DNA of 64,000 bases from assembly GCF_001425485.1 (NCBI RefSeq), contig NZ_LMQW01000034.1:1-64000 (forward strand). The letters are read 5' to 3'. The notes beneath the pieces were generated by a model. It ran no database searches. It was not told the origin of the DNA and saw only the letters and a list, made by a program, of their open reading frames with translations. Both the position numbers and the translations under genes were made by a program. This document shows positions 17,690-25,395 of this stretch, piece by piece; position 1 is the stretch's first letter; each line of letters opens with the position of its first letter. This DNA comes from Aureimonas sp. Leaf427. GTDB taxonomy: Bacteria > Pseudomonadota > Alphaproteobacteria > Rhizobiales > Rhizobiaceae.

Positions 17690-17735
17690 GCCGGTTCCGA
17701 CCATCATCCGCACCTGTCGACCGGGAGGGTGCCAT

Positions 17736-17954
17736 TTGATCGGTTCATCGTTTTCCAGCCACCAGAGCGAGCATGAGCGCGAGATCGGCGCCGTCGCGGC
17801 GCTGGTGAAGCTCCTGGCCGATAGCGGCTTCAAGCCGAGCCGCATCGAGGCTGCTCTCGTAAAGCCCGCGACCGCCGCCAATCACGGTCACATCTCGGAT
17901 TGCTACGCCGCGGCCTCGCCGCATGGGCGCGGTCGCCGGCCGCGCGCCGCCTGA
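17736..17954 (+). CDS. Small hypothetical protein (72 aa)
   Basis: The TTG start follows GGGAGGG at a 6-base spacing, and an exact CtrA-type box lies upstream. The first 40 residues (SSHQSEHEREIGAVAALVKLLADSGFKPSRIEAALVK) look helical and coding-like; the tail is basic. The frame ends 33 bases before a strong terminator hairpin. No family is recognised. Regulation by CtrA is inferred from the site alone. Confidence 0.4.
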   Translation: MIGSSFSSHQSEHEREIGAVAALVKLLADSGFKPSRIEAALVKPATAANHGHISDCYAAASPHGRGRRPRAA

Positions 17955-17987
17955 TCCTTCCGCATCTCCTTTTTCTTCCAGCAAAGA

Positions 17988-18020
17988 ATGGCCGCCCGGT
18001 TCGCGTCGGGCGGCCTTCTC
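17988..18020. terminator. Bidirectional terminator hairpin
   Basis: GGCCGCCCG (17988-17996) and CGGGCGGCC (18007-18015) form a perfect 9-base stem, with AAAGAAT before it and TTCTC after. It separates a rightward small frame from the leftward PepSY-like gene and can serve both. Confidence 0.7.
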
Positions 18021-18045
18021 GTTCGCGTCTCGGCGTCCGGCGGGC

Positions 18046-18999
18046 TTAGTTGTCGAAGCGCTCCTTGCGCAGGCTGCCGTCGGTGTTGAGCTCCACGACG
18101 ACCGTCTTGCCAGCCTTGTCTTTGGCCTCGACCTCGACATGCTCGCGCCGGGCCTCGAAGTCGCCTTCATAGGTGTAGCCGAGCTTCTCGACGGCGGACT
18201 TGGCTTCGGCCTCGGTCATCTCGGCCTTGTAGGGCTCGCGCTCGGCGATCTCGCCGTCGTCGTCGACCTTCACGCTCCACTCGGCACCGGCCGCATCCTT
18301 GGCGCGGAACTCGGCATGGCGAGGCCCGGTGTCGACGAGCGAGACGTCGCTGTAGCCGGCGTCCGTCACCGTCTTGGTGGCTGCGGCCTCGTCGACGCCG
18401 CCGGAGAACCAGCCGAGAACGCCGCCCTTTTCATCGTCCTTCTCGGCGCGCGGGCCGTCATGGTGCTTCTTGTGGTGGCCGGGGCCGCGCGGGCCGTCGC
18501 GACCGTCCGGTCCATCGCGGTCGGCGCGGCGGTCGCCATCCTCGCGCCCGTCGCGGCCGGGGCCGCGGGGATCGCGCAGGGCCTCGCGGCGGCCGTCCTC
18601 GTGGACGATGGCTGCCGCCTGGAACGTGCCTCGGCCGAAGCGTCCCTCGACGGTGACGGTCTCGCCCACGGCGACCTTCGCGCCGCCCTTGCGGCCAGGG
18701 CCGGTCTCGACCAGGGCGCGGCCGCTGGCATCCTCGACGATGAACGTGTCGCCGAAGACCTCCGCGACGCGGCCCTTGATGGCGATGCGGCTCATGTCGC
18801 GAAGCGCGCCGATCTCGAGCGTCTCGGGTGCATCGGCGGCCGGGGCCGGCGGCGTCGCGGCGGTGGCGAGCGGGGCCGCGGGAGCGGCCGGGGCAGGCGT
18901 GCCCTGAGCGAAGGAAAGCGAGGTTCCGGCCAGGATCGGCAGGGCGATCGCTGCGGCGGCGAGCGCCTTAGCGGTGCGGCGGGTGATGGAAAGCGTCAT
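18046..18999 (-). CDS. Secreted PepSY-like protein with OB-like N-terminal domain
   Basis: A 317-residue protein with a signal peptide (AKALAAAAIALPILAGTSLSFA) and an Ala/Pro linker. An OB-like beta segment (about 65-130: IAIKGRVAEVFGDTFIVEDASG, KVAVGETVTVEGRF) is followed by a very charged Asp/Arg/Gly/His stretch (about 145-185) that could bind metal. Two C-terminal PepSY-like repeats complete it (DEAAATKTVTDAGYSDVSLVD, TEAEAKSAVEKLGYTYEGDFEARREHVEVEAKDKAGK). It is transcribed divergently from a response regulator/histidine kinase pair, a common arrangement for PepSY proteins in envelope sensing. Function is unproven. Confidence 0.7.
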   Translation of the reverse strand: MTLSITRRTAKALAAAAIALPILAGTSLSFAQGTPAPAAPAAPLATAATPPAPAADAPETLEIGALRDMSRIAIKGRVAEVFGDTFIVEDASGRALVETGPGRKGGAKVAVGETVTVEGRFGRGTFQAAAIVHEDGRREALRDPRGPGRDGREDGDRRADRDGPDGRDGPRGPGHHKKHHDGPRAEKDDEKGGVLGWFSGGVDEAAATKTVTDAGYSDVSLVDTGPRHAEFRAKDAAGAEWSVKVDDDGEIAEREPYKAEMTEAEAKSAVEKLGYTYEGDFEARREHVEVEAKDKAGKTVVVELNTDGSLRKERFDN

Positions 19000-19140
19000 C
19001 GATCTGTCCTTTGTTGCGTCGATGACCGAGGTTCTAGCGATGGCCGCGCAACCTCCTCTGAATGGGTTGGTTCAGGTTCCGTTCAGCCGGGCGGCGTAGC
19101 CCGAAGCCCTCAAGCCGCGAGCGCGGAGACGGACCCCTTC
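19000..19140. promoter_or_regulatory. Divergent promoter region of the two-component system
   Basis: These 141 bases separate the start of the PepSY-like gene from the start of the response regulator. Both promoters, and probably the regulator's own binding site, must lie here. No specific motif is assigned. Confidence 0.45.
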
Positions 19141-19815
19141 ATGCGCATTCTCCTTGTCGAGGACGACCTTTCCCTCAGCCGCGAGATCCAGGCGGCGCTC
19201 CGCGCGGAGAACTTCGCCGTCGACACCGCCTTCAACGGCGAAGATGCCGCCCATCTCGGCGAGACCGAAGCCTTCGATGCGGCCGTGCTCGATCTCGGCC
19301 TTCCCAAGATCGACGGCTTCGGCGTCCTGAAGGCCTGGCGCGTGGCGGGGAAGGGGCTTCCCGTGCTCATTCTCACCGCGCGCGACGGCTGGAGCGACAA
19401 GGTGCAGGGCTTCAAGGCGGGCGCCGACGACTATCTGGTGAAGCCCTTCCGCATCGAGGAGCTCGTCATGCGTCTGCGCGCGCTGGTGCGCCGATCGCGC
19501 GGCCATGGCGATGCGCGGATCGTCTGCGGTCCGATCGCCTTCGACGCGCAGATCGGCACGTTCGAGAAGGACGGCCTGCCGATAAAGCTGACGGCGCTCG
19601 AATGGCGCGTCCTCTCCTGTCTCATGCTGCGCAAAGAGATCGTCGTGCCGCGCGCCGATCTCATCGAGCGGGTCTACGAGGGCGATGCCGACGTCGATTC
19701 CAATTCCGTCGAGGTCATCATCGCGCGCCTGCGCCGCAAGATCGGGCATGCCATGATCGAGACCGTGCGGGGGCTGGGCTATCGCATCACCGCCTCGGCG
19801 GAGGCGGGCGCTTGA
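19141..19815 (+). CDS. OmpR/PhoB-family response regulator
   Basis: A 224-residue protein. The receiver domain has the acidic pocket EDD (7-9), phospho-acceptor D51 in AAVLDLGLPK and the lysine in DDYLVKPF. The C-terminal winged helix (about 130-220) contains KLTALEWRVLSCLMLRKE and VIIARLRRKIG. The ATG is preceded by GGAG about 12 bases away. The stop overlaps the histidine kinase start, so the two are translated together. It is divergent from the PepSY-like gene, its probable target. Confidence 0.9.
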   Translation: MRILLVEDDLSLSREIQAALRAENFAVDTAFNGEDAAHLGETEAFDAAVLDLGLPKIDGFGVLKAWRVAGKGLPVLILTARDGWSDKVQGFKAGADDYLVKPFRIEELVMRLRALVRRSRGHGDARIVCGPIAFDAQIGTFEKDGLPIKLTALEWRVLSCLMLRKEIVVPRADLIERVYEGDADVDSNSVEVIIARLRRKIGHAMIETVRGLGYRITASAEAGA

Positions 19816-21248
19816 ACCTTCGCCGAGCCTTCGCCGGCTTCTCGCGCTCGCTGCGCGGACGCCTCGTTCTCTCGGCGACGGTGTTCATTCTCCTCTCCAT
19901 GCTCGTCGTCGGCCTCGTCGTCGGCAAGGTGTTCGAGCGCTTCGTGCGCGGCGAGGTCGAGGCGCGCCTCGAGACGCAGATCGCCGATATCCTGGCCACC
20001 CTGCCGCCCAACCGGCCGCCACGGCGCGAGCGTGGCGGCGAGCGCGAGGAGGATCGCCCGCCGCGGCCCCTGCATCCCTGGATCGAACGCGCGCGCGATC
20101 TCGACCGCCCGCCCTTCGACCGCAAGGGCTCGGGCTGGTACTGGCAGGTGGAGGGGGCGGACGGACCCATCGCGCGGGCCGCCTCGCTCGGCGACGAGAT
20201 CCTGCCGGGCGATCTTGCCGCCGAAGAGGGCGGGCGACGGGGGCGGGGGCGTGCGCCATCGGCCGCGGCCGAGGAGGCGGGGCTGATCGTGCGCAGCCGA
20301 CGGGTCGAGGCGGGCGGGCAGTCGCTTCTGATCCTGGCGACGGCGCCGAAGACGGCGGTCAGCCGCCCGCTCCGCGACGCGAGCCTTGCGGTCGCCCTGC
20401 CGATCGGGCTGTGCGGGCTGCTCCTCGTCGGCGCCATCGCGCTTCAGGTCCGCTTCGGCCTCGCGCCGCTGGAGGCGCTGCGGGCCTCGCTGGCGGCGGT
20501 GCGCTCGGGCGAGCGCGACCGGGTGCCGCCCGTCGAAGCCGCCGAGCTTCGGCCCCTGGTGGAGGAGCTGAATGCGCTGATCGAGCAGGATGCGGCCAAC
20601 CTCAGGCAGGCGCGCCGCCATGTCGCCAATCTCGCCCATGGCCTGAAGACGCCGCTCGCCACACTCTCCGCAGCGCTCGAGCGCCTGCCCGGCGCGGCCG
20701 AGCGGCGTGACCTCAACGGTTCGATCGAACTCATGGATCGGCGTATCCGCCACCATCTGCGTCGGGCGAGGGCCGCCGCGCTCGATGGGCACGCGCGCTA
20801 CCGCACGGACCTTGCCGCCCATGCCGAGGATCTCGGCGCCGTCATCGAGCGCCTCAGCGCCGGGCGCGGCCTTTCCGTTTCGATCGCCGTGCCGAGCGGG
20901 CTTCTCGTTGCTGTGGAGCCGGAGGATCTCGACGAGATGCTCGGCAATCTCCTCGACAATGCCAGCCGCTTCGCGGTCTCCTCCGTTCGCCTCACCGCCC
21001 TCCGCGAGGGCCGGATGGCCGTGGTCGCGATCGAAGACGACGGGCCCGGCCTGTCCGATCCGGACATCGAGGCGGTGATGCAGCCCGGCCGGCGGCTGGA
21101 CGAGACTGCGCCCGGCCATGGCTTCGGCCTGCCCATCACGTCGGAACTCGCTGAACTCTATGCCGGGAGCCTCGTTCTCGAACGGGGCGCGAGCGGCGGC
21201 CTGCTTGCCCGGCTCAGCCTTCCCGCCGCGCCGCCGGCCGCGAGCTGA
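19812..21248 (+). CDS. Sensor histidine kinase
   Basis: A 478-residue membrane sensor. Helix 1 (RGRLVLSATVFILLSMLVVGLVVG) is followed by a periplasmic loop rich in Arg/Pro/Glu and a second helix (LAVALPIGLCGLLLVGAIAL). Then come a HAMP-like linker, the H-box NLAHGLKTPLATL, the N-box LGNLLDNASRFAV, G1 EDDGPGLSD and G2 GHGFGLPI. The TTG start overlaps the regulator stop (TTGA) and has GGAGG eight bases upstream. The periplasmic loop is short and charged, compatible with sensing cations or antimicrobial peptides (inference). Confidence 0.88.
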   Translation: MNLRRAFAGFSRSLRGRLVLSATVFILLSMLVVGLVVGKVFERFVRGEVEARLETQIADILATLPPNRPPRRERGGEREEDRPPRPLHPWIERARDLDRPPFDRKGSGWYWQVEGADGPIARAASLGDEILPGDLAAEEGGRRGRGRAPSAAAEEAGLIVRSRRVEAGGQSLLILATAPKTAVSRPLRDASLAVALPIGLCGLLLVGAIALQVRFGLAPLEALRASLAAVRSGERDRVPPVEAAELRPLVEELNALIEQDAANLRQARRHVANLAHGLKTPLATLSAALERLPGAAERRDLNGSIELMDRRIRHHLRRARAAALDGHARYRTDLAAHAEDLGAVIERLSAGRGLSVSIAVPSGLLVAVEPEDLDEMLGNLLDNASRFAVSSVRLTALREGRMAVVAIEDDGPGLSDPDIEAVMQPGRRLDETAPGHGFGLPITSELAELYAGSLVLERGASGGLLARLSLPAAPPAAS

Positions 21249-21255
21249 GCGGCGG

Positions 21256-22305
21256 TCAGGCGCCGACCGGCGCCTGCTCGTGCTCGGCCGGCGAAACCAT
21301 GGCGGCGATCACGCCCTGGAGCGTCACGCGGCCGAGCGGCTTGCCCGCGGCGTCCACGATGCGGGCGGCGGAGACGCCGTGGCGGGTCATGGCGCGCGCG
21401 GCCTCCTCGATGACGGCGCCGGTTTCGATCGCGGGGCCGTCGATGCCGGCCTCGCCCGGCTCCATGATCGTCTGAACCTCGATGACGCGCCCCCGGTTCA
21501 CCTCGCGCACGAAGGACTGGATGTAGTCGTCGGCCGGCTTCAGCACGATCTCCTGGCCCGTTCCCTGCTGCACGATCTCGCCGTCGCGCAGGATCGCGAT
21601 GCGGTCGCCGAGCCGCAGGGCCTCGTCGAGGTCGTGGGTGATGAAGACGATCGTCTTCTGCAACTCCTCCTGCAGATCGAGGAGAACGCTCTGCATGTCG
21701 CTGCGGATCAGCGGATCGAGGGCGGAGAAGGCCTCGTCCATCAGGAGGATGTCCGCATTCGTCGCGAGCGCGCGGGCCAAGCCCACCCGCTGCTGCATGC
21801 CGCCCGAAAGCTGCGCGGGATAGCGGTCCTCGTAGCCTTTCAGGCCGACGCGTTCGATCCAGCGATGGGCGGAAGCGCGCTGCTTGTCGGCTGCGACGCC
21901 CTGGATGGCGAGGCCGTAGACGACATTGTCGTAGATCGTCTTGTGCGGCAGAAGGCCGAAGCGCTGGAAGACCATGGAGATCTTGTGGCGGCGCAGGTCG
22001 CGCAGCTTGCCCGGCGACATGGCGAGGACGTTCTCGCCGTCGATCACGATCTCGCCGCCGCTCGGCTCGATCAGCCGGTTGATGTGGCGGATCAGGGTCG
22101 ACTTGCCGGAGCCGGACAGGCCCATGACGACCTGGATGCCGCCCTTCGGCATGTCGATGTTGATGTCCTTCAGGCCGAGGACATGGCGATGCTCCGACAG
22201 AAGCTCCGCCTTGCCCATGCCGGCGCGCACGGCCGCAACGAGCTCCCGGTCGCGGGCGCCGAAGATCTTGTAGAGCGAGCGGATGCGGATCGCGGGCTCA
22301 ACCAT
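21256..22305 (-). CDS. Glycine betaine/choline-type ABC transporter ATP-binding protein (ProV/ChoV-like)
   Basis: A 349-residue ATPase with Walker A GLSGSGKSTL, signature LSGGMQQRVGLARA, Walker B ILLMDEAFSALD and the switch THDLDEA. After about residue 265 a CBS-like pair (IMEPGEAGIDGPAI, VSAARIVDAAGKPLGRVTLQGVIAAM), found in ProV/OpuAA-type subunits, may sense ionic strength. Its start overlaps the end of the permease gene by 8 bases. It forms one leftward operon with the permease and binding protein. Confidence 0.88.
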   Translation of the reverse strand: MVEPAIRIRSLYKIFGARDRELVAAVRAGMGKAELLSEHRHVLGLKDINIDMPKGGIQVVMGLSGSGKSTLIRHINRLIEPSGGEIVIDGENVLAMSPGKLRDLRRHKISMVFQRFGLLPHKTIYDNVVYGLAIQGVAADKQRASAHRWIERVGLKGYEDRYPAQLSGGMQQRVGLARALATNADILLMDEAFSALDPLIRSDMQSVLLDLQEELQKTIVFITHDLDEALRLGDRIAILRDGEIVQQGTGQEIVLKPADDYIQSFVREVNRGRVIEVQTIMEPGEAGIDGPAIETGAVIEEAARAMTRHGVSAARIVDAAGKPLGRVTLQGVIAAMVSPAEHEQAPVGA

Positions 22306-23221
22306 GGGCGGCCTCTCGATGACGCTGGAGGCGCTTGCCGAAGGCCTGGCTGGCGCGGTCGAAGATGATGGCGATGGCGACGATGGCCATGCCGTTCATG
22401 ACGCCTTGCGTGAAGTACTGGTTCTGGATCGCCTGGAGAACGGGCTGGCCGAGGCCGCGCACGCCGATCAGCGAGGCGACGACGACCATGGCGAGCGCCA
22501 TCATGATCGTCTGGTTGATGCCGGCCATGATGGTCGGCAGCGAGAGCGGCAGCTGGACCTGGAAGAGGCGCTGGCTGCCGGAGGCGCCGAAGGCGTCGGC
22601 GGCCTCCATGACCTCCTTGTCGACCAGGCGGATGCCGAGATTGGTCAGACGGATGATCGGCGGCATCGCGTAGATCACGACGACGATCAGGCCCGGAATG
22701 ATGCCGATGCCGAGCAGCATCACGATCGGGATGAGATAGACGAAGGAGGGCATGGTCTGCATCACGTCGAGGATCGGCGCGACCACGGCCTGCACCCGAT
22801 CCGACTTCGCCATGACGATCCCGATGGGCAGGCCGACGACGATCGACATCAGCGTCGAGACCACGATGATCGACAGCGTCTGCATCGTCGGCTCCCACAT
22901 GCCTAGAATGCCGATGGCGAGCATGGCCGCGAAGGTTCCGATCGTGATCCGGAGCGAGCGGCTCGCGAACCAGACGATGGCGGTGATGACGAGGAGGACG
23001 ATGGGCCAGGGCGTGCCGAGAAGGAGCTTCTCGAACCAGAGAAGGAAATCGAGAAGCGGCCGGAAGATCGCTTCGATCGTATCACCCCAGCTGCGGGAGA
23101 ACTGGCGATACTGCCCGTCGATGGTGCGGGCGACATCGCGCAGCGTGCCGCGGTCGATGGCGGGAAACCGCACCAGCCAGTCCGGCAACGAGGACCGGAA
23201 AAACTCCGTCAATGCGTTCAA
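22298..23221 (-). CDS. Glycine betaine/choline-type ABC transporter permease (ProW/ChoW-like)
   Basis: A 307-residue permease with about six or seven helices and the conserved MQTMPSFVYLIPIVMLLGIG and EAADAFGASGSQRLFQVQLPLSLPTIMAGINQTIM (EAA loop contacting the ATPase). The N-terminus (LPDWLVRFPAIDRGTLRDVARTIDGQYR) resembles ProW/ChoW. It lies between the binding protein (about 100 bases away) and the ATPase (overlapping). The complex would import choline, glycine betaine or proline betaine. Confidence 0.88.
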   Translation of the reverse strand: MNALTEFFRSSLPDWLVRFPAIDRGTLRDVARTIDGQYRQFSRSWGDTIEAIFRPLLDFLLWFEKLLLGTPWPIVLLVITAIVWFASRSLRITIGTFAAMLAIGILGMWEPTMQTLSIIVVSTLMSIVVGLPIGIVMAKSDRVQAVVAPILDVMQTMPSFVYLIPIVMLLGIGIIPGLIVVVIYAMPPIIRLTNLGIRLVDKEVMEAADAFGASGSQRLFQVQLPLSLPTIMAGINQTIMMALAMVVVASLIGVRGLGQPVLQAIQNQYFTQGVMNGMAIVAIAIIFDRASQAFGKRLQRHREAAHG

Positions 23222-23322
23222 GCGCCGCTTCCCCGATGCCGCCCCCGGCCGTTTCTATCGAGGTCCGCCCGGCCGCGAAGGGCAGGCGAACCGATGGTGC
23301 AGGATCTCGATTCAGCGGGGCA

Positions 23323-24327
23323 TCAGAGCCCGGCCTTCACCTTTTCCGCGATCTCGGGCGAGACCCATTTCGTCCACATCTCGGGCTGGGTCTTCAGGAA
23401 GTGCTCGGCCGTGTCCTCGCCGTTCGGGTCCTGGTTCTCTTCCTTCCAGGCCAGCAGCTTGTTGACCGTGGCATTGTCCCAGGCGCGCGTCTTGAAATAC
23501 TCGGCGGCGCCGGGCGAGCGCTCCGCCACGGCCGGGGTCAGCATGGTGAAGACCTCGGTCTTGGTCCAGGCATTGACCTTGGGATCGGTGCAGTCGGCGA
23601 CCGAGGTGCAGCGCTTCCACTCCGCCTCGTCGAAGGTCGTGTCGAAGCCGAGGCGCGTCATGTCGTATTTGCCGAGGATCGGGGTCGGCGCCCAGTAGTA
23701 GCCGAGCCAGGACTTCTTGTCCTCGTAGGCCTTGGCGATGGAGCTGTCGAGGCCGGCGCCGGAGCCCGTATCGACCAGCGTGAAGCCCAGCTTGTCGCCG
23801 TCATAGGCCTTGTAGAAATTGGCCGTCGTGATCTGGCAGCCCCAGCCGGACGGGCAGTTGTGCACGGCGCCCTTCGAGGGATCTTCCGCGGAGGGGAAGA
23901 GCTCGGGATGGGCGAGGGCGTCCTTAATCGTCTTGATGTCGGGATGTTCCTTGGCGAAGTAGGTCGGCACCCACCAGCCCTCGACGCCGCCATCCGTCAG
24001 GCTTTCCGCGCCGTAGAGGATGCGGCCTTCCTTCACCGCCGCGTCGATCTGGTCGCGAAACTGGTTCACCCACATTTCCGGGGCAACGTCCGGCTGGGCC
24101 TTCTCGGTCATCGAGGCGAAGGTCGGCATCGTGTCGCCGGGAACGATCTCCGCTTCGCAGCCGAAGCCCTTTTCGAGGATGATCTGATCGACCCGTGCCA
24201 GTACCTGCGCCGAGGCCCAGTTCATGTCGGCGATGGTGAGCTTGCCGCAGCTGTCCTGGGCAGAGGCCGAGCCGGCGCCCGCAAGACACGCGGCAAAGAT
24301 CACAGTGGAGGCAAGTAACGATTTCAC
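23323..24327 (-). CDS. Betaine/choline-type ABC transporter substrate-binding protein (ProX/ChoX-like)
   Basis: About 334 residues. A signal peptide (KSLLASTVIFAACLAGAGSASAQ) is followed by a type II periplasmic binding domain: LTIADMNWASAQVLARVDQIILEKGFGCEAEIVPGDTMPTFASM. Many tryptophan and tyrosine residues (WGWQ-like, YYWAPTPI, WVNQ) suit an aromatic cage for a quaternary amine. The GTG at 24327 is chosen because AAAGG precedes it by eight bases; another GTG at 24336 is possible, while the longer frame upstream has no homology. First gene of the operon with permease and ATPase. Confidence 0.85.
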   Translation of the reverse strand: MKSLLASTVIFAACLAGAGSASAQDSCGKLTIADMNWASAQVLARVDQIILEKGFGCEAEIVPGDTMPTFASMTEKAQPDVAPEMWVNQFRDQIDAAVKEGRILYGAESLTDGGVEGWWVPTYFAKEHPDIKTIKDALAHPELFPSAEDPSKGAVHNCPSGWGCQITTANFYKAYDGDKLGFTLVDTGSGAGLDSSIAKAYEDKKSWLGYYWAPTPILGKYDMTRLGFDTTFDEAEWKRCTSVADCTDPKVNAWTKTEVFTMLTPAVAERSPGAAEYFKTRAWDNATVNKLLAWKEENQDPNGEDTAEHFLKTQPEMWTKWVSPEIAEKVKAGL

Positions 24328-24899
24328 GAGGCGCACCTTTCGAGTCTTCTCAACAGGGGAAAAGTCAAGTCGTACCGTCGCCGGCTGCGAGCCAGCGAAG
24401 TCTAGGGGATCGATTGGCGACCGGAGCCGAGGAATAAGCTCTGTCTGCACTCGTATCGGGAAAGCTAACCCGTTGCTAAAACGATTCCAACCACTTTCGG
24501 ATGGAGCCCTGACGATGAGGCACTTCTGTCCAGACATTCGCGCAATCGCGACGCCTTCTGGTCCTTTCGCGACCTTGCCATGATGTTTGGATGAAATGTC
24601 GGGGAGAATTCGGGGCGTGGGCGCCAGAGGCGCGCCGGAGAACCGGGGCGGGGCACAAGAGGGTGTTATCCGCTCGGTAACCATTCCTTGCGATAAACGA
24701 CATGCGACCTGCTGGCGCCCACCCCGGAAAAGGTTTTGCGTCCCGGGGTGACGCCATCGCGCCGAGCAAGACTGTTACGGTCGATCGAAACCGTGGAGCA
24801 AGATGCGGTCTAAGGATCGCCGCCGTCTGCAGCGGTCCTGTCACCCGACGCGTGCATGCAATGTAGCCCGCGGGTCACGCTTCTCCCACGTCACTCGCG
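24328..24899. other. Intergenic region upstream of the betaine-type transporter
   Basis: About 570 bases without a convincing gene. The short leftward frames here match no recognised family. The region upstream of 24327 must carry the transporter promoter and is AT-richer than the coding DNA. No repeat or RNA gene was recognised. Confidence 0.5.
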
Positions 24900-25241
24900 T
24901 CAGTTGGCGGCCGGCAGCGCTTCCAGGATCTGCGACGGGCGAAACGGCTTGGCGACGAAGGGAATGCCGGCAAACGCCTTCGGCACCGCCCGCGACGTGC
25001 TGGACACGAAGCAGAAGGGCGTCTCGCGCTGCATCAGTTCCGCGGCGATCCCGTAGGACCGGTTGTGGTCGTGGCCGATATTGATGTCGAGCAGAGCGAA
25101 ATCGACGCCGGTCTCCAGAAGCCGACGTGCCGAGTCGATCGAAGCCGCGAGGACGCACTCCACGCCAGCCTTGCCGGACGTCACGATATCTTCCAGGTCG
25201 ATCGCGATGATCGGCTCGTCTTCCAGGATCAAGACACGCAT
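24900..25241 (-). CDS. Stand-alone response regulator receiver (CheY-like)
   Basis: A 113-residue single receiver domain: acidic pair E7-D8, phospho-acceptor D52 in FALLDINIGHDHNRS, and the lysine in FVAKPFRPSQIL. The ATG at 25241 has AAGGGG seven bases upstream; the longer frame to 25316 would add residues before the first strand. There is no output domain, so it probably acts by protein contact, as in phosphorelays. It lies near a GGDEF/EAL gene but is not clearly co-transcribed with it. Such orphan receivers are frequent downstream of HWE-type kinases, but no kinase is adjacent here. Confidence 0.85.
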   Translation of the reverse strand: MRVLILEDEPIIAIDLEDIVTSGKAGVECVLAASIDSARRLLETGVDFALLDINIGHDHNRSYGIAAELMQRETPFCFVSSTSRAVPKAFAGIPFVAKPFRPSQILEALPAAN

Positions 25242-25395
25242 GGGTGGCCCCTTCTCTCGCAAGATCAATGCGGAGCCGGGAACGAGGTTGCAATCTCGCC
25301 ACAAAGTTTGAATCAAACAGCCTTCTAATGCGGCTCGCGGCGTTGCCGGTCGACGAGGCGGAGGCCGACGTCGTTCGTCCCGGCGGCCTGCCCTA

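Noticed and set aside
24476-24844. 122-residue minus-strand frame in the gap before the betaine-type importer
   Set aside because: No ribosome binding site, no recognisable family and a composition like noncoding DNA. Left as intergenic.
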